DNA of 18,030 bases from Rhodoferax sp. (lineage in GTDB: Bacteria; Pseudomonadota; Gammaproteobacteria; Burkholderiales; Burkholderiaceae_C), in NCBI GenBank assembly GCA_029865675.1, contig JARXAU010000201.1, positions 1 to 18,030 of the forward strand, read 5' to 3'. Numbering within the stretch: position 1 is the stretch's first letter; every line of letters begins with the position of its first letter. Position numbers and translations under genes: made by a program. Below, piece after piece: positions 6,795-13,785 of this stretch. The notes under the pieces are model-generated. The model was not told where the DNA came from, did not search any database, and worked only from the letters and a program-made list of their open reading frames with translations.

Positions 6795-6822
6795 AAAATA
6801 CTTACGTAACAAAAAATTGACA
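6789..6822. promoter_or_regulatory. Symmetric double PpsR-like operator shared by aerR and bchF
   Basis: TGTCAA (6789-6794), seven bases, TTACGTAA (6802-6809), seven bases, TTGACA (6817-6822): an exactly symmetric 34-bp layout. It contains two one-mismatch PpsR motifs, TGT-N12-ACG (6789-6806) and CGT-N12-ACA (6805-6822), that share the central CG. The outer arms are -35 boxes facing opposite ways. An adjoining TTGAC-N7-GTCAA repeat (6778-6794) extends it on the aerR side. Binding by PpsR, perhaps as a tetramer, is inferred. Confidence 0.55.
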
Positions 6823-6845
6823 TTTTCTTAAAGCCGGGATAAATT
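6817..6845 (+). promoter_or_regulatory. Sigma-70-type promoter of the bchF superoperon
   Basis: Perfect -35 TTGACA (6817-6822), 17 bases, -10 TAAATT (6840-6845). The -35 is the right arm of the symmetric operator. The -10 ends seven bases before the bchF ATG, so transcription would start at or next to the start codon. Confidence 0.6.
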
Positions 6846-6852
6846 GGACTTC

Positions 6853-7431
6853 ATGGCTTCTTCGTTCCCCATCCATTCGCAGTCTGGCCCCAAGGCCTCC
6901 TCCGCACGGCGCCCGCTGTACACGCCAGAGGAGCGCATCCGGCGCGACAAGTCCATCTGGACCTTTGTCCAGGGCTTGTTGGCCCCCATTCAGTTCTTCA
7001 TTTTCTTGGGCAGTCTGGGCTTCGTGCTGCGCTTTCTGGTCACGGGCGAAGGGCTGGAGATTGCCAACCACTCGGTGGTGGTGAAAACAATTGCGCTCTA
7101 CGCCATCATGATCACGGGCTGCATTTGGGAAAAAGCCGTTTTCGGCCGCTATCTGTTTGCCCCTGCTTTCTACTGGGAGGACGTGTTCAGCATGCTGGTC
7201 CTGGCCCTGCACACCACCTACCTGTGGGCCAGCTACACCGGTGCGCTTGCAGCCGTTGAACTTATGTATTTGGCATTGGCGGCTTACACCACTTATGTTG
7301 TCAACGCGGGACAATTTTTGCTCAAGCTGCGGGCCGCGCGGCTGGATTACGAGGCCTCCCTGCGCGCCAATGCGAAACCGAAAACAGTAACAGCCACCGG
7401 CGTGGACAACAAGGCGGTTCTAGCAGCATGA
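6853..7431 (+). CDS. bchF: 3-vinyl bacteriochlorophyllide hydratase
   Basis: A 192-residue membrane protein. BchF adds water to the C3 vinyl group on the way to bacteriochlorophyllide a. Family features are RRPLYTPEERIRRDKSIWTF near the N-terminus, then about four membrane segments, and the signature WEKAVFGRYLFAPAFYWEDVFSMLVLALHT. The ATG at 6853 is chosen over an in-frame TTG at 6844, because the TTG would lie inside the -10 box. No good Shine-Dalgarno is visible. It is the first gene of the rightward superoperon. Its stop overlaps an ATG (ATGA, 7428-7431), the position where bchN normally begins. Confidence 0.93.
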   Translation: MASSFPIHSQSGPKASSARRPLYTPEERIRRDKSIWTFVQGLLAPIQFFIFLGSLGFVLRFLVTGEGLEIANHSVVVKTIALYAIMITGCIWEKAVFGRYLFAPAFYWEDVFSMLVLALHTTYLWASYTGALAAVELMYLALAAYTTYVVNAGQFLLKLRAARLDYEASLRANAKPKTVTATGVDNKAVLAA

Positions 7432-7710
7432 ACAACACCACTGTGTGCGTGCCATGGGGAGCTTTTGGGAGCCTGACGGTCGGGTTGCGTCCCCCTGGGC
7501 AACAAAAAAACTTTACAAATGCACGAGCCGTTTGGCACGCCATGCTTTTTGGCGTTGCTGCAGCGCAAGTCAGTACTGGTGAAAACACTGAGGCGAAAAG
7601 ATCACAGGCACAAACCCTAGGTTTGCACGCTGCTGGCTGCACAGCCCCTGACAAACCAAGAGGCCCATCAGGGCGCAATACAAACCGTCGGTACCCCAGC
7701 CGCCCCCTGT
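7432..7710 (+). other. Scar region where bchN and most of bchB are expected
   Basis: The stretch between bchF and the recognisable bchB tail contains no protein I recognise in any of the six frames. One plus frame is open for 117 codons (7428-7781), with ATGA overlaps to bchF and bchH, but its composition (aga, cta and ata codons, a low-complexity basic C-terminus) is unlike its neighbours and it is probably not a functional gene. A small perfect hairpin, CAAACC-CTA-GGTTTG (7611-7625), has no T-run. In the common bchF-bchN-bchB-bchH order about 2.8 kb of DPOR genes should stand here. Confidence 0.6.
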
Positions 7711-7788
7711 ACCGAGCGATACGCAGAGCGATATGCCGTGAATCACGGACTGGCTGCGACCGTGGTGGAGACCCAAAATGACGCTAAG
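7711..7788 (+). pseudogene. bchB: Relic of the bchB C-terminus
   Basis: In the frame beginning at 7711 the sequence encodes TERYA-ERYA-V-NHGLA-AT-VVET-QN-DAK. From memory, BchB/ChlB proteins end with a segment like NTE-(K/R)-(F/Y)-A-x-x-x-G-L-x-x-I-T-V-E-T-L-Y-D-A-K, so the match is collinear over about 20 residues. No upstream BchB domain remains, and the frame runs past the expected stop into bchH. The relic includes the bchH Shine-Dalgarno (GGTGGAG, 7764-7770, encoding part of VVE) and the bchH ATG, which would explain why it survived. A 12-bp near-perfect tandem duplication produces the ERYA-ERYA repeat. Confidence 0.65.
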
Positions 7789-10700
7789 TTCCCTGACTTT
7801 TGCAAAAGCGGCTCCGCGCCGCCCGCACACCCCCATCAAGGTGGTGATCGTGACCATGGACACGCACCTGGCGAGCTCGGTGGAACGCGCCCGCCGGACC
7901 CTGGGGCAAGAGTTTCCCGGCCTGAGCCTGAGCCTGCACGCCGCCTCCGAATACGCCGGCAACGAAAAATTGATTGCGCGCTGCAAGGCCGATATCGCCC
8001 AGGCCGACATCGTGGTGGCTAGCATGCTTTTTCTGGAAGACCATTTCCTGCCCATCTTGGACGATTTGCGCGCCCGGCGCATGCAGTGCGATGCCATGGT
8101 TTGCATCGCCTCGGCCACCGAAGTCACGCAACTCACCCGCCTGGGCCAGTTCGACATGGGCAAACCCGCCAGCGGCCCCATGGCCCTGCTGAAAAAACTG
8201 CGTGGCAGCAAAGAAAAGGCCGCCACCGGGGGAGCGGCGCAAATGAAGATGCTGCGCCGCCTGCCGCAGATGCTGCGCTTTATTCCCGGTACCGCGCAAG
8301 ATGTGCGCGCCTACTTTTTGGCGATGCAGTACTGGATGAGCGGCTCGGACGAAAACGTGCTGAATTTGGTGCGCCACGTAATCGACCGCGGCGCAGACGG
8401 TCCCCGGCGCGGCTTGCGCGGAACTGTCAAAGCAGAAGCGCCCGTCCATTACCCCGAAGTCGGCGTTTACCACCCCCGTCTGGCCGGACGTTATTCAGAA
8501 GCGGCCCAGGCACTGCCCCTGCCTGAAGGCGGCGCGGTGCGCGGCACCGTGGGCTTGCTGCTGATGCGCTCCTACCTGCTGTCAGGCAACGCGAAGCATT
8601 ACGACGGCGTGATCGCTGCCTTGGAGGCGCGCGGCCTGCGGGTCATACCCGCCTTTGCCGCTGGCCTGGATTCGCGCCCTGCCATTGAGGCCTTTTTCTA
8701 CCAAGACGGCCAGGTCAGCGTAGACGCGGTGGTTTCGCTTACCGGCTTTTCGCTCGTGGGGGGGCCGGCCTACAACGACGCCAAGGGCGCTGAAGAAGTC
8801 TTGGCGAAGCTTGACGTGCCCTACGTGGCGGCGCATCCGGTGGAGTTTCAGACCCTGGACCTCTGGGGCGGCTCCGAGCGGGGCCTCTTGCCGGTGGAAA
8901 GCACCATCATGGTGGCTATTCCTGAGCTGGACGGCTCCACCGGCCCCATGGTCTTTGGCGGACGCCCAGGCGCTGCCGGCGTTACTTGCACGGGTTGCCA
9001 CCATGGCTGCACGTTTGGCGCGCAAGCCACGGCCCAAGACATGCACTCCTGCCCGGAGCGCGCCACCATGCTGGCGGCTCGGGTGAGCAAACTGGTAGCC
9101 CTCAAACGCAGCGAACGCAGCGCGCGCAAGGTCGCCATCGTGCTGTTCAACTTTCCGCCCAACGCCGGCAATATCGGCAGCGCCGCTTATTTGTCGGTGT
9201 TCGAGTCCTTGTTGCACACGCTGACCGCCATGCAGGCCCAGGGCTACCAAGTCAACCTGCCCGAGAGCGTGGATGAATTGCGCGACGCCCTATTGCACGG
9301 CAACGCCGCCCATTACGGCGCCGACGCCAATGTGCACACCCTGATCAGCGCCGACGACCATGTGCGCCGCGAGCGCTGGCTCAAAGAAATCGAAGCGCAG
9401 TGGGGCCCGGCGCCTGGCCGCCAGCTCAGCAATGGCAGCGCCATCTTTGTGCTGGGCAAGCAGTTTGGCAATGTGCTGGTCAGCGTGCAGCCTTCGTTTG
9501 GCTACGAGGGCGACCCGATGCGGCTTTTGTTTGAGAAAGGCCTGGCGCCCACCCACGCGTTCTCGGCTTTTTACCGCTACCTGCGCGAAGACTTCCAGGC
9601 CCACGCCGTATTGCACTTTGGCACCCACGGCGCGCTGGAATTCATGCCCGGCAAGCAAACGGGCTTAAGCGGCACTTGTTGGCCCGACCGGCTGATTGAC
9701 GACTTGCCCAATGTGTACCTGTACGCGTCCAACAATCCGTCCGAAGGCGCGATTGCCAAACGCCGCTCCGGCGCCACCTTGGTCAGCTACCTCACGCCGC
9801 CGATTGCCCAGGCCGGTTTGTACAAAGGCCTGAACGACCTGAAAGCGTCGCTGGACCGCTGGCGCACCCTGGAGCGCGACGCACGCGAACGCCCCGAGCT
9901 TGCCGCCATCATCCAAGCGCAGGCCGCCGACCTGGACCTCACCGAAGCGGACCCGGTCTGGGACGCCAGCGACAGCGCAGGCCTGGACAAGCGCATGCTG
10001 CAACTGGCCCAAGAGGTGCTGGAGCTGGAATACACCCTGATCCCCCACGGCTTGCACGTCACAGGCCGCGCGCCCAGCGCAGCGCAGCGGGTAGACATGC
10101 TGCTGGCGATGGCCGATTCTGCGCAAGGCATCACCCTGCCCCGCGCTGCGGTCGAAGCTTTGGTCGCCGGTAAAACTACGCAACAGGCGTGGACAGCCAC
10201 CGGCTTAGCCAAAGACGCGCAAGCGCTCAGCGCCCTGGAAGCGCTGGTGCTACCCAACGCCCAACTGGCAGTGGACACCGAGGTGAGCGCCTTGATGCAC
10301 GCGCTGGACGGCGGCTACATCAGCCCCGCGCCCGGTGGTGACATTTTGCGCACGCCTGCGGTGTTGCCTACTGGCCGCAATATCCACGGTTTTGACCCGT
10401 TTCGCATTCCTAGCGCGTTGGCGGTGCGTGAAGGTGCGGCACAGGCCCAATTGCTGCTGGAGCGCCACATGGCAGACGGCCACGCCCTGCCCGAGTCGGT
10501 GGCCATGGTGCTCTGGGGCAGCGACAACCTGAAAAACGAAGGCACGCCAATTGGCCAAGCCTTGGCACTCATGGGCGCGCTGCCGCGTTTTGACAGCTAT
10601 GGCCGCATTGCGGGCGCCACCCTGATTCCTCTGGCTGAGCTGGGCCGCCCGCGTGTGGATGTGGTGATCACCCTCTCAGGCATCTTCCGGGACCTGATGC

Positions 10701-11569
10701 CTTTGCAGATCAAACTGCTGGCAGAGGCCGCGTTTTTGGCGGCGTCGGCAGACGAACCGCTGGAGATGAACTGGATACGCAAACATTCGCTGGCTTACCA
10801 GCAAGAGCATGGCTGCACGCTGGAGACCGCCTCCCTGCGCGTGTATGGCAATGCCGAGGGCGCTTACGGCTCCAACGTCAACAACCTGGTGGAGAGCAGC
10901 CGCTGGACCGACGAGGGCGAACTGGCCGAAACCTACAAACGCCGCAAAGGCTTTGCCTATGGCCGCAGCGGGCGCGCGGTGCAACAAACCGCCTTGCTCA
11001 CCAGCGCTTTGTCGGACGTGCAACTCACCTACCAAAACCTGGACTCGGTCGAGCTGGGCGTGACCACGGTCGACAACTACTTTGACACCTTGGGCGGCAT
11101 TACCCAAGCCGTGAAAGTGGCCCAAGGCGGCAAGACGCCGCCGGTCTACATTGGCGACCAAACCAAGGGTAACGCGGCAGTGCGCTCGCTGCGCGAACAA
11201 GTGGCGCTGGAAACCCGCACCCGCATGCTCAACCCCAAGTGGTACGAGGGCATGCTGGAGCATGGCTACGAGGGCGTGCGCCAGATCGAGGTACACGTGA
11301 CCAACACCATGGGCTGGTCGGCCACCACCGGTCAGGTGCAGCCCTGGGTTTACAAGCAACTGTCCGAGACCTTCATGCTCGACCCCGAGATGCGCGAACG
11401 CTTGGCCAAGCTCAACCCCACCGCTTCGGCGCGCGTGGCCAACCGATTGATCGAAGCCAGCGAACGCAACTACTGGCAGCCCGATGCCCAAACCCTGGAC
11501 GCGCTGCGCCAGGCCAGCGAAGAACTGGAAGACCGCCTAGAAGGCGTGTATGAGAGCGTCGCCGCATAA
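7778..11569 (+). CDS. bchH: Magnesium chelatase subunit H
   Basis: A 1263-residue large subunit of the ATP-dependent Mg chelatase; it binds protoporphyrin IX and, with BchI and BchD, inserts Mg2+ in the first committed step. Family marks include KVVIVTMDTHLASSVERAR near the N-terminus, HFGTHGALEFMPGKQTG (from H613) and, towards the C-terminus, NTMGWSATTGQVQPWVY. Cysteines C404-x2-C407-x3-C411-x13-C425 (CTGCHHGC ... SCPER) form a cluster-like motif; an oxygen-sensitive iron-sulfur cluster has been reported for Rhodobacter BchH. The ATG at 7778 has GGTGGAG seven bases upstream, lying in the bchB relic. Length is within or slightly above the family norm. The gene is intact. Confidence 0.96.
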   Translation: MTLSSLTFAKAAPRRPHTPIKVVIVTMDTHLASSVERARRTLGQEFPGLSLSLHAASEYAGNEKLIARCKADIAQADIVVASMLFLEDHFLPILDDLRARRMQCDAMVCIASATEVTQLTRLGQFDMGKPASGPMALLKKLRGSKEKAATGGAAQMKMLRRLPQMLRFIPGTAQDVRAYFLAMQYWMSGSDENVLNLVRHVIDRGADGPRRGLRGTVKAEAPVHYPEVGVYHPRLAGRYSEAAQALPLPEGGAVRGTVGLLLMRSYLLSGNAKHYDGVIAALEARGLRVIPAFAAGLDSRPAIEAFFYQDGQVSVDAVVSLTGFSLVGGPAYNDAKGAEEVLAKLDVPYVAAHPVEFQTLDLWGGSERGLLPVESTIMVAIPELDGSTGPMVFGGRPGAAGVTCTGCHHGCTFGAQATAQDMHSCPERATMLAARVSKLVALKRSERSARKVAIVLFNFPPNAGNIGSAAYLSVFESLLHTLTAMQAQGYQVNLPESVDELRDALLHGNAAHYGADANVHTLISADDHVRRERWLKEIEAQWGPAPGRQLSNGSAIFVLGKQFGNVLVSVQPSFGYEGDPMRLLFEKGLAPTHAFSAFYRYLREDFQAHAVLHFGTHGALEFMPGKQTGLSGTCWPDRLIDDLPNVYLYASNNPSEGAIAKRRSGATLVSYLTPPIAQAGLYKGLNDLKASLDRWRTLERDARERPELAAIIQAQAADLDLTEADPVWDASDSAGLDKRMLQLAQEVLELEYTLIPHGLHVTGRAPSAAQRVDMLLAMADSAQGITLPRAAVEALVAGKTTQQAWTATGLAKDAQALSALEALVLPNAQLAVDTEVSALMHALDGGYISPAPGGDILRTPAVLPTGRNIHGFDPFRIPSALAVREGAAQAQLLLERHMADGHALPESVAMVLWGSDNLKNEGTPIGQALALMGALPRFDSYGRIAGATLIPLAELGRPRVDVVITLSGIFRDLMPLQIKLLAEAAFLAASADEPLEMNWIRKHSLAYQQEHGCTLETASLRVYGNAEGAYGSNVNNLVESSRWTDEGELAETYKRRKGFAYGRSGRAVQQTALLTSALSDVQLTYQNLDSVELGVTTVDNYFDTLGGITQAVKVAQGGKTPPVYIGDQTKGNAAVRSLREQVALETRTRMLNPKWYEGMLEHGYEGVRQIEVHVTNTMGWSATTGQVQPWVYKQLSETFMLDPEMRERLAKLNPTASARVANRLIEASERNYWQPDAQTLDALRQASEELEDRLEGVYESVAA

Positions 11570-11578
11570 GGCGCCGCA

Positions 11579-11605
11579 CCTCTTTTTGACCTGCTGGGTT
11601 TTCAC
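11579..11605 (+). pseudogene. bchL: Relic of the bchL C-terminus
   Basis: Between the bchH stop (11567-11569) and the bchM start, the frame at 11579 reads PLFDLLGFH. From memory, BchL/ChlL, the iron protein of dark-operative protochlorophyllide reductase, ends in a motif such as (I/L)F-(D/E)-LLGF-(D/E). A match of FDLLGF in the expected slot (bchH-bchL-bchM is the usual order) is unlikely by chance. The terminal D/E codon has become CAC and the stop is gone, so the frame runs straight into bchM. Everything upstream of the last eight or so codons is missing. Confidence 0.6.
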
Positions 11606-11620
11606 AGAAAGACACCGACC

Positions 11621-12319
11621 ATGAGCGACACTACCTACCAAGCGCGACGCGGCCAAATCGAGAACTACTTTGACCGCACCGCCGCTGCTGCCTGGGCGAC
11701 CTTGACCTCAGACGCGCCGGTGGGCCGGGTGCGCGCCACGGTGCGCGCCGGGCGCGACCGCATGCGCGCCACCCTGCTGTCGTGGTTGCCGCAAGACCTG
11801 CGCGGCGCGCGCATTTTGGACGCAGGCTGCGGCACCGGCGCACTGGCCGTAGAGGCCGCTCGCCGCGGCGCGCAGGTGGTGGGCATTGACCTGTCGCCCA
11901 CGCTGGTGAACCTGGCACGCGAACGTCTGCCCGCAGAACTCGCCGGCCAAATCGACCTGCGCAGCGGCGACATGCTCGACGCGAGCCTGGGGCACTTCGA
12001 CCATGTGGTGGCGATGGACTCCATCATCCATTACGAAACCGAGGATGCGGTTAACGCCTTGGCGCAATTGGCACAACGCACCTCGGGCTCCATCGTGTTC
12101 ACCTTTGCGCCACGCACGCCGCTGCTGGCGGCCATGATCTCGGTGGGCCGGCTGTTTCCGCGCGGCGACCGCGCACCGTGGCTCGAGCCCATGGCCGAAG
12201 AAAAAATTGCCCGCCTGATGGCCCAAAACCCAAGCCTCGATGCCTGGAAGTGTGGCCGCAGCCAGCGCATCTCCAGCGGGTTTTACAAGTCCCAAGCCAT
12301 GGAGTGGACGCCGCAATGA
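11621..12319 (+). CDS. bchM: Magnesium protoporphyrin IX O-methyltransferase
   Basis: A 232-residue class I SAM-dependent methyltransferase of normal BchM length. It methylates the 13-propionate of Mg-protoporphyrin IX to give the monomethyl ester used by AcsF. The SAM-binding motif I is L66-DAGCGTG, followed by an acidic strand end in VVGIDLSPTLVNLARERL. The N-terminal YFDRTAAAAW is typical of BchM. The C-terminal segment RSQRISSGFYKSQAMEW also fits. The ATG at 11621 has only a weak GAAAG upstream. It follows bchH by 51 bp, a gap holding the bchL relic. Its stop overlaps the lhaA start (ATGA, 12316-12319), so the two are translationally coupled. Confidence 0.94.
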   Translation: MSDTTYQARRGQIENYFDRTAAAAWATLTSDAPVGRVRATVRAGRDRMRATLLSWLPQDLRGARILDAGCGTGALAVEAARRGAQVVGIDLSPTLVNLARERLPAELAGQIDLRSGDMLDASLGHFDHVVAMDSIIHYETEDAVNALAQLAQRTSGSIVFTFAPRTPLLAAMISVGRLFPRGDRAPWLEPMAEEKIARLMAQNPSLDAWKCGRSQRISSGFYKSQAMEWTPQ

Positions 12320-13755
12320 AAGCCCGGGCCTTCACCAAGTTGGCAAAGAACTTGCCAGCGAGCTGGCTGCCGTTCGCAGAGGTGTCGAGCGCTGGCTTGC
12401 CCTTGGCACGCCTGATGCGCCTTTCTTTGTTCAAGGTGACTATGGGCATGACCACCGCCTTGATCATCGGAACGCTCAACCGGGTGATGATCGTGGAGTT
12501 GGGCGTATCCGCATGGCTCGTGTCTTTAATGCTTGCACTGCCCTTGCTCGTGGCACCGTTTCGCGCCGTCACGGGCTACCAGTCCGACGTCCATCGCTCT
12601 GCTTTCGGCTGGAAGCGCGTGCCCTATATGTGGGGTGGCACGCTGATCCAGTTTTTTGGGCTGGCGATCATGCCTTTCGCGCTGTTAGTGCTTTCAGGCG
12701 GCGGCCAGGTTGCCACCCCGGAATGGGTAGGCCAGGGTGCGGCGGCAATGGCGTTCTTGATGGTCGGTGCGGGCTTGCAAACATCGCAAACTGCCGGCCT
12801 GGCCTTGGCCACCGACCAAGCCAGCGAAGAGACCCGCCCGCGCGTGGTTGCCCTGCTCTACATCATGCTGCTGGTAGGCGCCGTGTTTGGCAGCCTGATT
12901 TTTAGCTTTTTGCTGTCCGACTTTACGCCTGAGCGCTTGGTGCAAGTGGTGCAAAGCTCGGCGCTGGTGGTGCTGGTTCTCAACTCGGTGGCGCTTTGGA
13001 AACAAGAGCCACGCAACCCCCAGCGCGCTGCGGCACTGAGGACGGAGGTGCAACCGAGCTTTCAGGACGTCTGGGCGCAGTTCATCGGCCTGCCCAACGC
13101 GCGGCGCTTTCTTTGGGCCACTGCACTGGGAACCATGGCGTTCAACATGCAAGACATCGTGCTGGAGCCTTACGGCGGCGAGATTTTGAAGCTGAGCGTT
13201 GGAGCCACCAGCGCACTCACGGCCATGCTGGCCGGCGGCGGCTTGCTGGGTTTTGTGCTGGCGGGTCGGCAACTGGCGCGAGGCGTTGACCCCTTGCGCC
13301 TGGCAGCCTATGGCACCTTGGTCGGCCTTCCCGCCTTTTCAGCCGTTATTTTTTCTGCTCCTTTGGAATCAGGCATGCTGTTTCGCGTGGGTGCCCTGGG
13401 CATCGGCTTCGGCGGGGGCCTGTTTGCAGTAGGCACTCTGTTCTCTGCCATGCGCATGGAAGCTGCTTTCGTCGGTTTGGCATTAGGCGCCTGGGGCGCC
13501 GTGCAATCAACCGCCGCAGGTTTGGCGATGTTTTTTGGCGGTGCTTTGCGCGACGGCGTCAACACCTTGGCCCTGCAGGGCGTGCTAGGCCAAGGCATGG
13601 CCCTGCCTTCGGTGGGTTATAGCGTGGTTTACCACGTCGAAATGCTGTTGCTTTTCATGACATTGATCGCCCTAGGTCCTCTGGTGCAGCGCAATAGCCG
13701 AAGGCTTGCACCCCCAGTTTCACCCCAGCTCGGTATGGCCGAGCTTTCCACTTAG
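12316..13755 (+). CDS. lhaA: LhaA, light-harvesting 1 assembly protein (PucC family)
   Basis: A 479-residue, 12-segment membrane protein of the PucC/LhaA branch of the major facilitator superfamily. It assists assembly of the LH1 antenna and possibly delivers bacteriochlorophyll. Features are LARLMRLSLFKVTMGMTTALIIGTLNRVMI near the N-terminus, the AFGWKRVPYMWGGTLIQFFGLAIMPFALL segment typical of the family, and DIVLEPYGGEILKLSVGATSALT in the middle. The ATG at 12316 overlaps the bchM stop; longer in-frame starts lie inside bchM and are rejected. It is followed after 30 bp by puhA, the usual lhaA-puhA order. Confidence 0.92.
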   Translation: MKARAFTKLAKNLPASWLPFAEVSSAGLPLARLMRLSLFKVTMGMTTALIIGTLNRVMIVELGVSAWLVSLMLALPLLVAPFRAVTGYQSDVHRSAFGWKRVPYMWGGTLIQFFGLAIMPFALLVLSGGGQVATPEWVGQGAAAMAFLMVGAGLQTSQTAGLALATDQASEETRPRVVALLYIMLLVGAVFGSLIFSFLLSDFTPERLVQVVQSSALVVLVLNSVALWKQEPRNPQRAAALRTEVQPSFQDVWAQFIGLPNARRFLWATALGTMAFNMQDIVLEPYGGEILKLSVGATSALTAMLAGGGLLGFVLAGRQLARGVDPLRLAAYGTLVGLPAFSAVIFSAPLESGMLFRVGALGIGFGGGLFAVGTLFSAMRMEAAFVGLALGAWGAVQSTAAGLAMFFGGALRDGVNTLALQGVLGQGMALPSVGYSVVYHVEMLLLFMTLIALGPLVQRNSRRLAPPVSPQLGMAELST

Positions 13756-13785
13756 TCCCTTGCTTCATTAAACAGGAGTGCCTTT

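Noticed and set aside
7611..7625. Perfect hairpin CAAACC-CTA-GGTTTG as a terminator
   Set aside because: The stem is short, the loop is three bases and no T-run follows on either strand. A terminator here would also cut the bchF-bchH operon.
7428..7781. The 117-codon frame as a genuine new protein gene
   Set aside because: It lacks protein-like composition, uses codons rare in the neighbours and overlaps the bchB relic in another frame. It is kept only as a finding about translation continuity.
10676..11491. Long open frame of 271 codons on the minus strand inside bchH
   Set aside because: It is antisense to the intact bchH frame in GC-rich sequence. Its product is low-complexity and resembles no protein I know. 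Similar antisense frames occur across bchH, bchP and puhA.
12178..12315. Longer N-terminus for lhaA beginning inside bchM
   Set aside because: The extension is the shadow of bchM in another frame; the ATGA overlap at 12316 and the family N-terminus fix the start.
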